Origin: Pseudomonas nabeulensis
Lineage (GTDB): Bacteria; Pseudomonadota; Gammaproteobacteria; Pseudomonadales; Pseudomonadaceae
Reading direction: 5' to 3'
DNA length: 64,000 bases
Assembly (NCBI RefSeq): GCF_004682045.1
Contig: NZ_QUZT01000003.1
Span: 124,001-188,000, forward strand
The position numbers were made by a program, and so were the translations under genes. How positions within the stretch are numbered: the first letter of the stretch is position 1; each line of letters opens with the position of its first letter. The notes under the pieces are model-generated. The model made no database searches, had not been told where the DNA came from, and saw only the letters and a list, made by a program, of their open reading frames with translations. Below, in pieces: positions 26,016 through 34,500 of the stretch.

Positions 26016-27113
26016 TTACTTCAAGACGACGCTGTCGGCCGCAGACCAATGCACATGCATGGGCTGGCCGATGGCGGTGCGTTCGCTGAGGCGGCTGGAG
26101 ATGTCCTTGACCAGCAGGTTGCCGCCACCGGGCAGCTCCAGCTCGAAGCGGGTCATGCCGCCGACAAAGGAAATCTGACGCACCACGCCGCTCACGCTGT
26201 TTTGCGCCGCACCGGGCACCACGGCGCCTTGGGTGATAGCGATTTTTTCCGGACGGATCATCACTTTGGTGTGGGTGCCCACCACGATGTCCTGGGTGCA
26301 GCCGGGCTTGACCTGAAGCTGCGCGCCGCTGGCGAGGCTCACGCGGTTGGCGGCTTCCACGGTGCAATCGAGCAGGTTGGACTCGCCGACAAAGTCTGCG
26401 ACGAACTCGCTCTTGGGTTCGAAGTACAACTCGTCCGGCGTGCCGTGCTGGGCGATGCGCCCGCCGTTCATCAGGCAGATACGGTCGCTCAGGTTCAGTG
26501 CTTCTTCCTGGTCGTGGGTCACGTAGACCAGGGTGGTGCCGAGGTCGCGGTGGATCTTCTTGATCTCGCCTTGCAGCTGGTCACGCAGCTTTTTATCGAG
26601 GGCGCCGAGGGGCTCGTCCATCAGGATGATCGACGGTGAATACACAATGCAGCGCGCAATGCCCACGCGTTGCTGTTGGCCGCCGGACATTTCCCGTGGC
26701 TTGCGTTTTTCAAAGCCCACCAGGCCGACGCGCTCCAGCGCACTGCCGACCTTTTGCTTGATCTCGGCATTGCTGGCGCCGCGAATGCGCAGGGGGAAGG
26801 CGATGTTGTCGTACACATTCAGGTGCGGCAGCAGGGCGTAGTTCTGGAACACCATGCCCAGGCCACGTTCGCGTGAGGGCTTGTCGAGCACGTCCTGGCC
26901 GTCGATCAACAGGCGACCGCTGCTGGGCTGAATCGCGCCGGCGATGATATTGAGGATGGTGCTTTTGCCCGAGCCGCTGGGGCCGAGCAGGCTGAGGAAT
27001 TCACCCCGGCGCACGTTGATGTCGGTGGTGTGCAGGGCGTCCAGGCCGCCGTAGCTTTTACGGATGCCCTGGAACGAAATCATGGTGTCGCTGGTTTGTT
27101 GAGCGTTGAGCAT
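26016..27113 (-). CDS. PotA-like ABC transporter ATP-binding protein
   Basis: 365 residues. It has Walker A GPSGSGKST, Q-loop VFQNYALLPH, signature MSGGQQQR, Walker B IILMDEP, H-loop VTHDQEEA, and a C-terminal TOBE domain (IRPEKIAITQGA). It is typical of importers for spermidine, putrescine or related solutes. GGAG lies five bases before the ATG at 27113; the earlier ATG at 27149 would overlap the permease gene. It forms one transporter with the two permeases and the Tat-exported binding protein upstream. Confidence 0.92.
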   Translation of the reverse strand: MLNAQQTSDTMISFQGIRKSYGGLDALHTTDINVRRGEFLSLLGPSGSGKSTILNIIAGAIQPSSGRLLIDGQDVLDKPSRERGLGMVFQNYALLPHLNVYDNIAFPLRIRGASNAEIKQKVGSALERVGLVGFEKRKPREMSGGQQQRVGIARCIVYSPSIILMDEPLGALDKKLRDQLQGEIKKIHRDLGTTLVYVTHDQEEALNLSDRICLMNGGRIAQHGTPDELYFEPKSEFVADFVGESNLLDCTVEAANRVSLASGAQLQVKPGCTQDIVVGTHTKVMIRPEKIAITQGAVVPGAAQNSVSGVVRQISFVGGMTRFELELPGGGNLLVKDISSRLSERTAIGQPMHVHWSAADSVVLK

Positions 27114-27135
27114 AGGAACTCCGATAAGTCTTGAA

Positions 27136-28011
27136 TCAGTGGTTTTCATCGGGCGTACCGGCCCGCAGATACACCAACGAGCAACACACCAGCAGCGACA
27201 TCACGGTGAGCAGGCTGGACACGGCGGCGATCACCGGGGAGATGTCCCACTGGATGCTGCTGTACATCTTCACCGGCAGGGTCACCGTGGACGCGCTGGT
27301 CAGGAACCAGGCGATGACCACTTCATCGAAGGAGATCAAAAAGGCGAACAAGGCCCCGGCGGCAATCGATGGCTTGAGTTGCGCCAGTACCACCTTGAAG
27401 AACACCGTGCTGCGGCTGGCGCCCATGATGGTGGCCATGAACTCCAGGTCCGGGTCGAGCTTCTTGACCCCGGCGATCACGGTCATCATCAGGAACGGCA
27501 TCACGTACGCCACATGGCTGGCGACCAGCCCGGCGGTGGTTCCGGTCCAGCCCAGGCGGGCGAAGTACAGGTACAGGCCCAGGGATACGATGATCACCGG
27601 CACCAGCACGGGCGCCATCAACAGCATCATCACCAGGCGCTTGCCGGGGAACTCGAAACGCACCAACCCGTAGGCGGCGGGCACGCCCAGTACCACGGAA
27701 ATCACCATGGTGATCACCGCGACCTTGAGGCTCTGGTAGATCGGGTCCATCCAGGTCGAGGAACTGAACAACTGCGCGTACAGCTCCAATGTCCATCGCT
27801 GCGGCGGGAAGGTGATTTCGCCGGGGCCGCCGAACGAGATCGGAATCACGATCAGGCTGGGGATCAGGATGAACGCGTAGATGACCCACGCCAGGGACGT
27901 CATCAGCACGCGATAACCCGTGGCTTGGCGGTCCTTGATGCGTACCGTGGCGTAGGACGCCAACTCGGCACTGTCGAGGCTATTTAAACGACTCACTTTA
28001 GTGGCAGTCAT
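27136..28011 (-). CDS. PotC/PotI-like ABC transporter permease
   Basis: 291 residues. A charged N-terminal tail is followed by about six membrane segments (YAFILIPSLIVIPISFG, LVMMLLMAPVLVPVIIVSLG) and the EAA-type loop ATIMGASRSTVFFKVVLAQLKPSIAAG. The start codon at 28011 overlaps the stop of the preceding permease, so the two are translationally coupled. It is the second membrane subunit of the importer. Confidence 0.92.
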   Translation of the reverse strand: MTATKVSRLNSLDSAELASYATVRIKDRQATGYRVLMTSLAWVIYAFILIPSLIVIPISFGGPGEITFPPQRWTLELYAQLFSSSTWMDPIYQSLKVAVITMVISVVLGVPAAYGLVRFEFPGKRLVMMLLMAPVLVPVIIVSLGLYLYFARLGWTGTTAGLVASHVAYVMPFLMMTVIAGVKKLDPDLEFMATIMGASRSTVFFKVVLAQLKPSIAAGALFAFLISFDEVVIAWFLTSASTVTLPVKMYSSIQWDISPVIAAVSSLLTVMSLLVCCSLVYLRAGTPDENH

Positions 28012-28847
28012 CACACGGCCTCCCGGGGTTTGGCGCCGTAGCGCTGCAAGCGGCTGGCGCACAGGCCGGCGACGGCGATGATGATCAGCATGACCACGCC
28101 GATGGCCGAGGCGGTGTTCCAGTCCAGGGTTTCACGGGTGTAGAAGTCCACGAGGTTGGACATCATCACGTCCTGTGGGCTGCCCAGCAGGGCGGGGATC
28201 ACGAAGAAACCCATCGACATGATGGTGGTGCTCAGCACCCCGGCGGCGACGCCGGGCAGGCTCAGCGGTACGGTGATCTTGAAGAAGATCCGAGGTGCCT
28301 TGGCGCCCATGATTTCCGCAGCTTTATAAAGTGCCGGGTTGATCGCCAGCAGGCTGGCCAACACCGGGAACACAATGAACGGCACCAGGTAGTTGGTCAT
28401 GCCGACCATCACGCCGAAGCGGTTGAACAACATGGGCAACTGGACCTGGGTGCCGAACAGCATCGACAGCAGGCTGTTGATCAGGCCGGTCTTGCCCAGC
28501 AGGATGGTGAACGCGAAGCTCTTGACCAGGATGCTGGTCCAGAACGGCACCAGTACCAGGATCATGTAGATCGCCCGGCGTCGCGCCGGCTGGCGCGCCA
28601 GGTGCACGGCCAGCGGATAACCCAGCAACAGGCTTGCCAGCGAAGCCAGCAGGCTGATTTCAAACGTGGCCCACAGCGTGCGGCGAAACAGCGGGCTGGA
28701 GAACAGCTTCTGGTACGCCTCCAGCGAAAACCCGTGCTGTCCCGCCAGGCTGGTGTACAGCAGCACACCCAGGGGCACCAGGATAATGGCCAGCAAAAAA
28801 ACGGTGGCCGGCCCCACGTACAGGGCGGCGTCGTTGCGATTATTCAT
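28011..28847 (-). CDS. PotB/PotH-like ABC transporter permease
   Basis: 278 residues. It has six predicted membrane segments (VFLLAIILVPLGVLLYTSL near the N-terminus) and the EAA-type loop AAEIMGAKAPRIFFKITVPLSLPGVAAG. It is the first membrane subunit. The solute-binding protein gene ends 71 bases upstream in the same direction. Confidence 0.92.
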   Translation of the reverse strand: MNNRNDAALYVGPATVFLLAIILVPLGVLLYTSLAGQHGFSLEAYQKLFSSPLFRRTLWATFEISLLASLASLLLGYPLAVHLARQPARRRAIYMILVLVPFWTSILVKSFAFTILLGKTGLINSLLSMLFGTQVQLPMLFNRFGVMVGMTNYLVPFIVFPVLASLLAINPALYKAAEIMGAKAPRIFFKITVPLSLPGVAAGVLSTTIMSMGFFVIPALLGSPQDVMMSNLVDFYTRETLDWNTASAIGVVMLIIIAVAGLCASRLQRYGAKPREAV

Positions 28848-28918
28848 AACGTGAACTCGATCAAACGTTGTCGACCCGCTCGGGCCGTGGGGTCAGAGCG
28901 GACTTCGGCGATGGGCAA

Positions 28919-29992
28919 TCAGCTAAGCGCCCATAACTTGAAACGGCTGGTGAGTTCGTCGTAATGCTCGGCCCACCAGGCGTCGCTGATCAGCACGTTG
29001 TGAACGTTGGACGGGTTGGACAGCCACTGGCGGGTGTCGGCGTTCATCAGCGCCACGGCCTTGTTGTTGGCCGGGGTGTTGCCGTGCAGGTCCATCAACG
29101 CCGCCTGGTTCTCCGGGCGCATGGCGAAGCTCAGGAACTTCATCGCGTTGGCTTTGTTTGGCGAGTTTTTCAGCACCACCAGGTATTCCAGGCCGATCAG
29201 GTTCTGTTCGAACGAGAACTTGAGCGGTTGCCCGGCTTCGGCAGCGGCCTTGGCGCGGGTGGCGTAGGTGTAGCTGTAGTCGACCTCGCCGGTCTGCACC
29301 AGGGAGGTGGTCTGCGGGGTCTGCTCGATCCATTTGCCGATGTGCGGCTTGATCTTGTCGAGCATCTTGAACGCGCGCTCCACGTCCAGCGGGTACATGT
29401 CAGCCGGGGCCACGCCGTCGGCCAGCAGCGCCGACTCCAGGGTTTCCACCGCACGGTTGCGCAGGGTGCGAGTGCCGGGGAATTTCTCGACGTCGAAGTA
29501 TTCGGCGAAGTTCATTGGGTGTTTGCCCGCCGGGTGACGGTTGTCGTCCCAGCAGATGCCGCCGGTGTAGCCATAGAACGGCACGGCGTACTTGGACGGC
29601 GGGGTGATCAGGTCGGCGGCGTCCACCAGGCCACTGTCCAACGGCTCCCAGTAGTTGTTCTTTTCGCCGCTGAAGACCATCGGGCCGGTGGCGTCGAAGA
29701 TGTCCCATTCGATGTTGCCGGTCATCATCTGCGCCTTGACCTTGGCCAGGTCTGGCGTGTCGATCAGCGTGACCTTGATGCCGGTCTCTTTTTCAAACGG
29801 TATCGTCAGCGCCTGCTCGACGGCGGTGCGGTAATTGCCGCCCCAGCTGACCATCACCAGTTTGTTCGAGGCAGCCTGTACGCTGCTCGATGCGCCCAGC
29901 AGCGGTGCGCCAATCGCACTGGCCATGGCGGTGACGCCAACGGCCTTGAGGAAGTCGCGACGCGGTAAAGCGAAATCGGTTTTTTTGCTCAT
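28919..29992 (-). CDS. PotD/PotF-like solute-binding protein with Tat signal
   Basis: 357 residues. The N-terminus carries a twin-arginine motif (LPRRDFLKAVGV) and hydrophobic stretch ending near VQAASNK, so export is probably by the Tat route. The mature protein resembles extracellular solute-binding family 1 members (LVMVSWGGNYRTAVEQAL, WDIFDATGPMVFSGEKNNYWEPLD, and PNKANAMKFLSFAMRPENQAA). Family members bind polyamines and other small cationic or amino-acid-like ligands; the true ligand is unknown. The gene sits between the DapA-like enzyme and the permeases. Confidence 0.92.
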   Translation of the reverse strand: MSKKTDFALPRRDFLKAVGVTAMASAIGAPLLGASSSVQAASNKLVMVSWGGNYRTAVEQALTIPFEKETGIKVTLIDTPDLAKVKAQMMTGNIEWDIFDATGPMVFSGEKNNYWEPLDSGLVDAADLITPPSKYAVPFYGYTGGICWDDNRHPAGKHPMNFAEYFDVEKFPGTRTLRNRAVETLESALLADGVAPADMYPLDVERAFKMLDKIKPHIGKWIEQTPQTTSLVQTGEVDYSYTYATRAKAAAEAGQPLKFSFEQNLIGLEYLVVLKNSPNKANAMKFLSFAMRPENQAALMDLHGNTPANNKAVALMNADTRQWLSNPSNVHNVLISDAWWAEHYDELTSRFKLWALS

Positions 29993-30012
29993 GTCCTGAC
30001 ACCCCTGGAAAA

Positions 30013-30921
30013 TTAAAGTGCGAGAAGACGCTCACGCTCAATATAGGCGGGCACTAACTGCGCAATGCTTGCCTGCAGCCCTTGGCTGGCAGACTTCAAC
30101 GGCGCGAGCACCTCGCCCATCGCGAAACCTTGCTGGGTGAGCGCGGCTTTGATGGGGGCAGGATTGGGTTCGGAGAAAATTAGGTCGATCAGGGGGCGCA
30201 GGGTGGTGTGCAGGTCGATCGACTCTTGAAGCTGGCCTTGCAGGGCAAGTTTCAGCACTTTGGCCCAGTGCTTTGGAATCAGGTTGGAGCTGGAAATGAT
30301 CGCGCCGACCGCGCCCATCGCCACGTGCAGCGGCAGAACGTCTTCTTCACCGGACAGGATCGAGATCTTCTTGCTGGAGCTTTCCGCGACGCGCATCTGC
30401 ACGGCAAGGTCAGGGTTGCAGGCCTTGATGCCGACTACGCGGGTCTGCTCGGCCAACTTGGCAACGGTGTCGTGATGCAGCGACACCCCGGTGCGGTAGG
30501 GGATCTCGTAGAGAATGATGTCGCTGTCGACTTCATCGGAGAAACGCTTGTAGTAATCGAGGATGCCTTGCTGGGTGGGGCGGAAGTAATACGGCGTGAC
30601 CACCATCAGCGCGTCGGCGCCGGCAGACATAAAGGCCTTGGCGTTATCTACTGCGTCACCGATACCCGGTGACAGGATGCCAGGGATGATCGGCAGCTTG
30701 CCGCCGCCGGCCGCCACGGAACATTCGACGACCTGCATGCGCTCGGCGAACGACAGCGAGGTATATTCACCGGTGCCGCCCAGGGGGATGATGGCGTCGG
30801 TGGGGGTGTCCAGAAGGTTCTGGATGTGTCGCGTCAGCGAGTCGACATTGATGCTCAGGTCCGCATTCAGCGGCGTAGGGACCGCGGTGAGGATGCCGGT
30901 GTATTTCTGCTTCTGATTCAT
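30013..30921 (-). CDS. DapA-family Schiff-base lyase/aldolase
   Basis: 302 residues of the dihydrodipicolinate synthase/N-acetylneuraminate lyase family. The catalytic lysine is in VGIKACNPDL, and the conserved Tyr and Arg are in LYEIPYRTG. The substrate loop reads LGGTGEYTSLS instead of the GTTGE of true DapA, a pattern shared with keto-sugar acid dehydratases and other catabolic members, so lysine biosynthesis is unlikely. Candidate reactions are 4-hydroxy-2-oxoglutarate cleavage or a dehydratase/deaminase step. AGGA lies six bases before the ATG at 30921; another ATG at 30927 is too close to it. It is the first gene of the leftward operon. Confidence 0.85.
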   Translation of the reverse strand: MNQKQKYTGILTAVPTPLNADLSINVDSLTRHIQNLLDTPTDAIIPLGGTGEYTSLSFAERMQVVECSVAAGGGKLPIIPGILSPGIGDAVDNAKAFMSAGADALMVVTPYYFRPTQQGILDYYKRFSDEVDSDIILYEIPYRTGVSLHHDTVAKLAEQTRVVGIKACNPDLAVQMRVAESSSKKISILSGEEDVLPLHVAMGAVGAIISSSNLIPKHWAKVLKLALQGQLQESIDLHTTLRPLIDLIFSEPNPAPIKAALTQQGFAMGEVLAPLKSASQGLQASIAQLVPAYIERERLLAL

Positions 30922-31311
30922 AGCCATTCCTGTTGGTCGAGCAACGCGGCAGTTCTGGAAAAGAAATTGTTTGCTCGTAAATTTATTGTTCTTTGGCAAA
31001 TCAACGGCGTCTTTGCGCCCTGTTTTAATTCGGCTACAAAATCACTGGTAAACAGTTTTTTTGTATATTTCTCGTAGGTGCAAGTCAAGCTCCGCAAGGT
31101 CGCTCAGACGGTGACGCTCCTTGTCTGTCATCCTTGATAATGGATGGTTTCCACTATAGTGATATACTTTACTTTTTGTGGAAGCAAGCAGTATTTTGCG
31201 ACACAGCTGTTTGGCGTCGCCGAGCCGCTTGCATGAATAATCCGCGAACCCACATTTTTTCTTTTCGAATCAACAGTCTGAGCACTAGCCAATCGGAGCG
31301 TCAGCCGCATC
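30922..31311. promoter_or_regulatory. Divergent control region of the DapA operon and XRE-cupin gene
   Basis: 390 bases with no coding frame. It is AT-rich in several stretches (30955-31075 and 31140-31200). A perfect ten-base palindrome CACTATAGTG lies at 31152-31161, next to GATATACTTTACTTT. The region must hold the promoters of the leftward operon and of the rightward regulator gene, and probably the operator of the regulator. No -35/-10 pair is convincing enough to name. Confidence 0.55.
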
Positions 31312-31935
31312 ATGGACACCAATCTCGAAATCAGCTCCCCGGCTTTTGAAGATCACTCGGCAGAATCGCCACGGGCGTCGATAGAGATCGGCCCCCGGCT
31401 GCATCGGCTGCGCAAGGAGCGGCAATGGTCACTGGTGCAGACCAGCAAGCACACCGGCCTGTCGCTGTCGGCCCTGTCGAAGATCGAGCGCGGCGAGCTG
31501 TCGCCCACCCTCAGTAGCCTTAGCAAGATCGCGGCCGGGTTCGATATGGACGTGGTCAGCCTGCTCAACGACAGCGACGCGTCCATGACCCAAGGCCGGC
31601 GCAGCACCAGTCGCCACTCCAATGGCGTGGCCATCGCCACCAGGACCTGTGAAAACGTGTGGTTCGCCGCCGACTTGCGCAACAAGAACATGCTGCCGGT
31701 GAAAACCACCATCATTGCCCGCAGTACCCGGGACTACTCCGAATGGCCGACCCATCCGGGGGAGATTTTCGTGTACGTGCTGTCGGGGGAGATCACCATC
31801 TACTCTGAGCTGTACGAGCCGCTGGCCCTGGCTCAGGGTGACACCATCTATTACGACGCCAGCAGTGGTCATAAATGGATCTCGACCAGCCCCGACGATG
31901 CCGAAGTGCTGTGGATCTATGCCAGTAACAAGTGA
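31312..31935 (+). CDS. XRE-family regulator with C-terminal cupin domain
   Basis: 207 residues. The helix-turn-helix lies around residues 25-80 (IGPRLHRLRKERQWSLVQ, LSLSALSKIERGELSPTL). A cupin domain fills the C-terminal half (WPTHPGEIFVYVLSGEITIY, LAQGDTIYYDASSGHKW). XRE-cupin regulators such as PuuR sense the substrate of the neighbouring catabolic genes. The gene is divergent from the DapA operon and shares its control region, so it is the first candidate for its specific regulator. Confidence 0.9.
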   Translation: MDTNLEISSPAFEDHSAESPRASIEIGPRLHRLRKERQWSLVQTSKHTGLSLSALSKIERGELSPTLSSLSKIAAGFDMDVVSLLNDSDASMTQGRRSTSRHSNGVAIATRTCENVWFAADLRNKNMLPVKTTIIARSTRDYSEWPTHPGEIFVYVLSGEITIYSELYEPLALAQGDTIYYDASSGHKWISTSPDDAEVLWIYASNK

Positions 31936-32116
31936 TTGGGGCCTGCGCAACTGCCAGAATGGGCTTTTGAATCCAATCGATATTCTGTAGCCTTGCGCAG
32001 CTTCAGTTTCAACCGTGCTTGATGAACAAAAACACTTCGTCCGGCGGCGCCCGAAGGGCTCCAGAGCCGGTGGTACACTCGACTTTCGCGCAACTGCGCC
32101 TGCAGGTCTTGCGAAC

Positions 32117-33175
32117 ATGACGCAAATTTCCGAACGCCTTCTGGTTCAAGCCCACCTCGACGCCAAGCAGCCCAAGGCCCTCAGCGCCGACGAAGAGGCG
32201 AGCCTGCGCGCCGCCATCGCCGCCGAGCTGAAAGCTCAGGATGCGGTGTTGGTTGCCCACTTCTACTGCGACCCGATCATCCAGGCTCTGGCCGAAGAAA
32301 CCGGTGGCTGTGTCTCCGACTCCCTGGAAATGGCCCGCTTCGGCGCGGCTCACCCGGCCAAGACCGTACTAGTCGCCGGCGTGCGTTTCATGGGCGAGAC
32401 GGCCAAGATCCTCACCCCCGAAAAACGCATCCTCATGCCGACCCTGGAAGCCACCTGCTCCCTGGACCTGGGCTGCCCGGTGGATGAATTTTCCGCGTTT
32501 TGCGATCAGCATCCCGAGCGCACCGTGGTGGTGTATGCCAACACCTCGGCGGCGGTCAAAGCCCGGGCGGATTGGGTGGTCACTTCCAGCTGCGCACTGG
32601 AAATCGTCGAAAGCCTGATGGACAACGGCGAGACCATCATCTGGGGCCCGGACAAGCACCTGGGCACCTACATCCAGCGCCAGACCGGTGCCGACATGTT
32701 GCTGTGGGACGGTGCGTGTATCGTCCATGAAGAGTTCAAGTCCAAGCAGCTCGAAGACATGAAGGCGCTGTACCCGGACGCGGCGATCCTGGTGCACCCG
32801 GAGTCCCCGACCTCGGTGATCGAGTTGGCGGACGCCGTGGGCTCCACCAGCCAACTGATCGCGGCGGCCCAGCGTTTGCCGAACAAGACGTTTATCGTGG
32901 CGACCGACCGTGGCATCTTCTACAAGATGCAGCAGCTGTGCCCGGACAAGGTGTTTGTTGAAGCACCGACCGCCGGCAACGGCGCAGCGTGCCGCAGTTG
33001 CGCGCACTGCCCGTGGATGGCGATGAACACGCTGGAGCGCACGTTGCAGTGCTTGCGTGAGGGCAGCAATGAGATCTTTGTCGAGCCGTCGGTGATTCCG
33101 CAGGCAGTGCGGCCGCTGAAGCGGATGCTGGATTTCACCCAGGCGGCGCGCCTGAGGTTGGCGGGCAACGCCTGA
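32117..33175 (+). CDS. nadA: Quinolinate synthase NadA
   Basis: 352 residues. NadA condenses iminoaspartate with dihydroxyacetone phosphate to quinolinate in NAD biosynthesis and carries a 4Fe-4S cluster. The signature parts are visible: [41 protein letters not shown], and the cysteines of [12 protein letters not shown] near the C-terminus. The frame is open back to 32015, but the family starts at MTQISERLL, the ATG at 32117. A REPIN follows 22 bases after the stop. Confidence 0.96.
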   Translation: MTQISERLLVQAHLDAKQPKALSADEEASLRAAIAAELKAQDAVLVAHFYCDPIIQALAEETGGCVSDSLEMARFGAAHPAKTVLVAGVRFMGETAKILTPEKRILMPTLEATCSLDLGCPVDEFSAFCDQHPERTVVVYANTSAAVKARADWVVTSSCALEIVESLMDNGETIIWGPDKHLGTYIQRQTGADMLLWDGACIVHEEFKSKQLEDMKALYPDAAILVHPESPTSVIELADAVGSTSQLIAAAQRLPNKTFIVATDRGIFYKMQQLCPDKVFVEAPTAGNGAACRSCAHCPWMAMNTLERTLQCLREGSNEIFVEPSVIPQAVRPLKRMLDFTQAARLRLAGNA

Positions 33176-33197
33176 TCCCGTTGTGAACACAGTGAAA

Positions 33198-33292
33198 AAA
33201 TGTGGGAGGGGGCTTGCCCCCGATGGCGGTGTATCTGTCAGCTTATCTGTAGCTGACACACTGCAATCGGGGGCAAGCCCCCTCCCACATTT
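33198..33292. repeat. REPIN-type inverted repeat, copy 2
   Basis: TGTGGGAGGGGGCTTGCCCC and its reverse complement at the other end, with a centre containing two short complementary pieces (CTGTCAGCT / AGCTGACA). It lies between the convergent nadA and RDD genes and could end both transcripts. Confidence 0.93.
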
Positions 33293-33313
33293 GAATTTCT
33301 ATTGTTCTTGGGG

Positions 33314-33802
33314 TTACTTCTTTTGCTTCGGAATTCGCACCAACTGCGTATCCGAGTAGATGTCATGCCAGCTGCGCTTGCGCTTATCAAACAGCGACCA
33401 GATAAACCCCAGCCCCACGCACAACCACGACGCAATCGACACCACAAAACGCAGCAATGCCTGCCACAGGCTGATACGTGTGCCGTCCGCGTTCTGCACG
33501 CGCACGCCCCATACCTGCATACCCAGCGTTTGCCCCGAGTGGGTCCAGAACTTGGCGAAGAAACCAAACAACACAAACAACAGAATCGTCGACAACAACG
33601 GGTCGCCGTCCAGCGCGCCGGATTCGGTGAGGGTGCGCATCCTGGCTTCGCCCACGAAGGCGATCCACACCAGTTTGTAGATAAACGCGGTGACGATCAG
33701 CAGGGCGGTGCACAGCAAAAAGTCGTAGAACATCGCTGCCAGACGACGGCCCAGGCCAACAGCGGGGAATTCGCCTTGGGGGCTCAGCAGGGGTTTGGAC
33801 AT
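33314..33802 (-). CDS. RDD-family membrane protein
   Basis: 162 residues. The RDD domain is recognised by GLGRRLAAMFYDFLLCTALL near the N-terminus, three or four membrane segments, TLGMQVWGVRVQNADG, and the C-terminal KRSWHDIYSDTQLV. Function is unknown; such proteins are thought to act in transport or small-molecule exchange. A start at 33847 would add a non-family extension; the ATG at 33802 gives the usual length, though its ribosome site is weak. Confidence 0.88.
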   Translation of the reverse strand: MSKPLLSPQGEFPAVGLGRRLAAMFYDFLLCTALLIVTAFIYKLVWIAFVGEARMRTLTESGALDGDPLLSTILLFVLFGFFAKFWTHSGQTLGMQVWGVRVQNADGTRISLWQALLRFVVSIASWLCVGLGFIWSLFDKRKRSWHDIYSDTQLVRIPKQKK

Positions 33803-33847
33803 GGCAGGGTCTCTGGAGAAAAACCCATAGTACGAAATAACGCGCAT

Positions 33848-33881
33848 AAAAAAGCCCCTGATGTCATATCAGGGGCTTTTT
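33848..33881 (-). terminator. Terminator of the cold-shock gene
   Basis: AAAAAAGCCCCTGAT and ATCAGGGGCTTTTT form a strong stem with a five-base loop. Both ends carry A/T runs, so it can stop transcription on the minus strand after the cold-shock gene. Confidence 0.9.
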
Positions 33882-33894
33882 GTCGCAGTCGGGA

Positions 33895-34110
33895 TCAGCC
33901 TTCTGCTTGTACTTCGTCAGCCTGCATGCCTTTTTGGCCTTGCACGGCTTTGAAAGTGACCTTCTGGCCTTCTTTCAGGCTCTTGAAGCCATTGCCTTGA
34001 ATAGCGCGGAAATGCACGAACAGATCCGGACCGCTTTCTGGAGTGATAAAACCAAACCCTTTCTCGTCGTTAAACCACTTGACGGTACCGCTCTGACGTT
34101 GATCAGACAT
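33895..34110 (-). CDS. CspA-family cold-shock protein
   Basis: 71 residues, a single cold-shock domain. RNP1 is visible in [11 protein letters not shown] and RNP2 in DLFVHFRAI, with the start pattern [12 protein letters not shown]. It binds single-stranded RNA and DNA. The start at 34110 follows GAAAGGAAGAAAA, a good ribosome site. A large gap upstream is consistent with a long 5' leader like those that control cold-shock mRNAs, but I cannot map the transcript start. Confidence 0.93.
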   Translation of the reverse strand: MSDQRQSGTVKWFNDEKGFGFITPESGPDLFVHFRAIQGNGFKSLKEGQKVTFKAVQGQKGMQADEVQAEG

Positions 34111-34500
34111 TTTCTTCTTTCCTTTGACGCTAAAAATTAATGACAGCCTCTTTCCAATGAAAGAGTACTGGGCTGGGTTGCAGGAAAGTAAGAGACGTCG
34201 AACGGGTTGTAGCAAACTATTGGCTACTGCCCAGGTCCAGGTTCAAAGCGACCCATGCAAACACAGTGATCAAACTCTACGCCAACTAATAGCGAAAAGA
34301 CAAGCCCTGCCTAAAGCCTAGCTATTGCTCGGCATCATGACACTTCGGTCAACATTTTGGATTCGACTTATTCGATAGAGTTAGTCACTGGTTATAGGTT
34401 GTTTCCTTAAGTAATGACTATCGTCACTGCACTGTTTTATGGCGGTTGCGTTACAGATTAGTGCACGTAACGCAACCGCGTTACTTATAGGAACAGTTGC
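34111..34500. promoter_or_regulatory. Intergenic region between cold-shock gene and gcvT
   Basis: 390 bases without a supported gene; it should hold the promoter and leader of the cold-shock gene (minus strand) and the end of the gcvT transcript. A perfect 13-base inverted repeat lies at 34442-34479. No other clear site was seen. Confidence 0.5.
34442..34479. repeat. Perfect 13-base inverted repeat near the gcvT end
   Basis: GCGGTTGCGTTAC at 34442-34454 and GTAACGCAACCGC at 34467-34479, separated by 12 bases; GTTAC occurs again just after. On the minus strand it lies just downstream of the gcvT stop, but no T run follows, so it is not a standard terminator. It could be a transcript-end stabiliser or a protein-binding site. 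Confidence 0.7.

Noticed and set aside
21891..26639. Several long plus-strand frames across the leftward catabolic operon
   Set aside because: They lie opposite to well-conserved dehydrogenase, oxidase and ATPase genes and show no motif of their own.
30013..30921. Calling the DapA-family gene dapA of lysine synthesis
   Set aside because: The substrate loop is not GTTGE and the gene sits in a catabolic transport operon, so the biosynthetic name would mislead.
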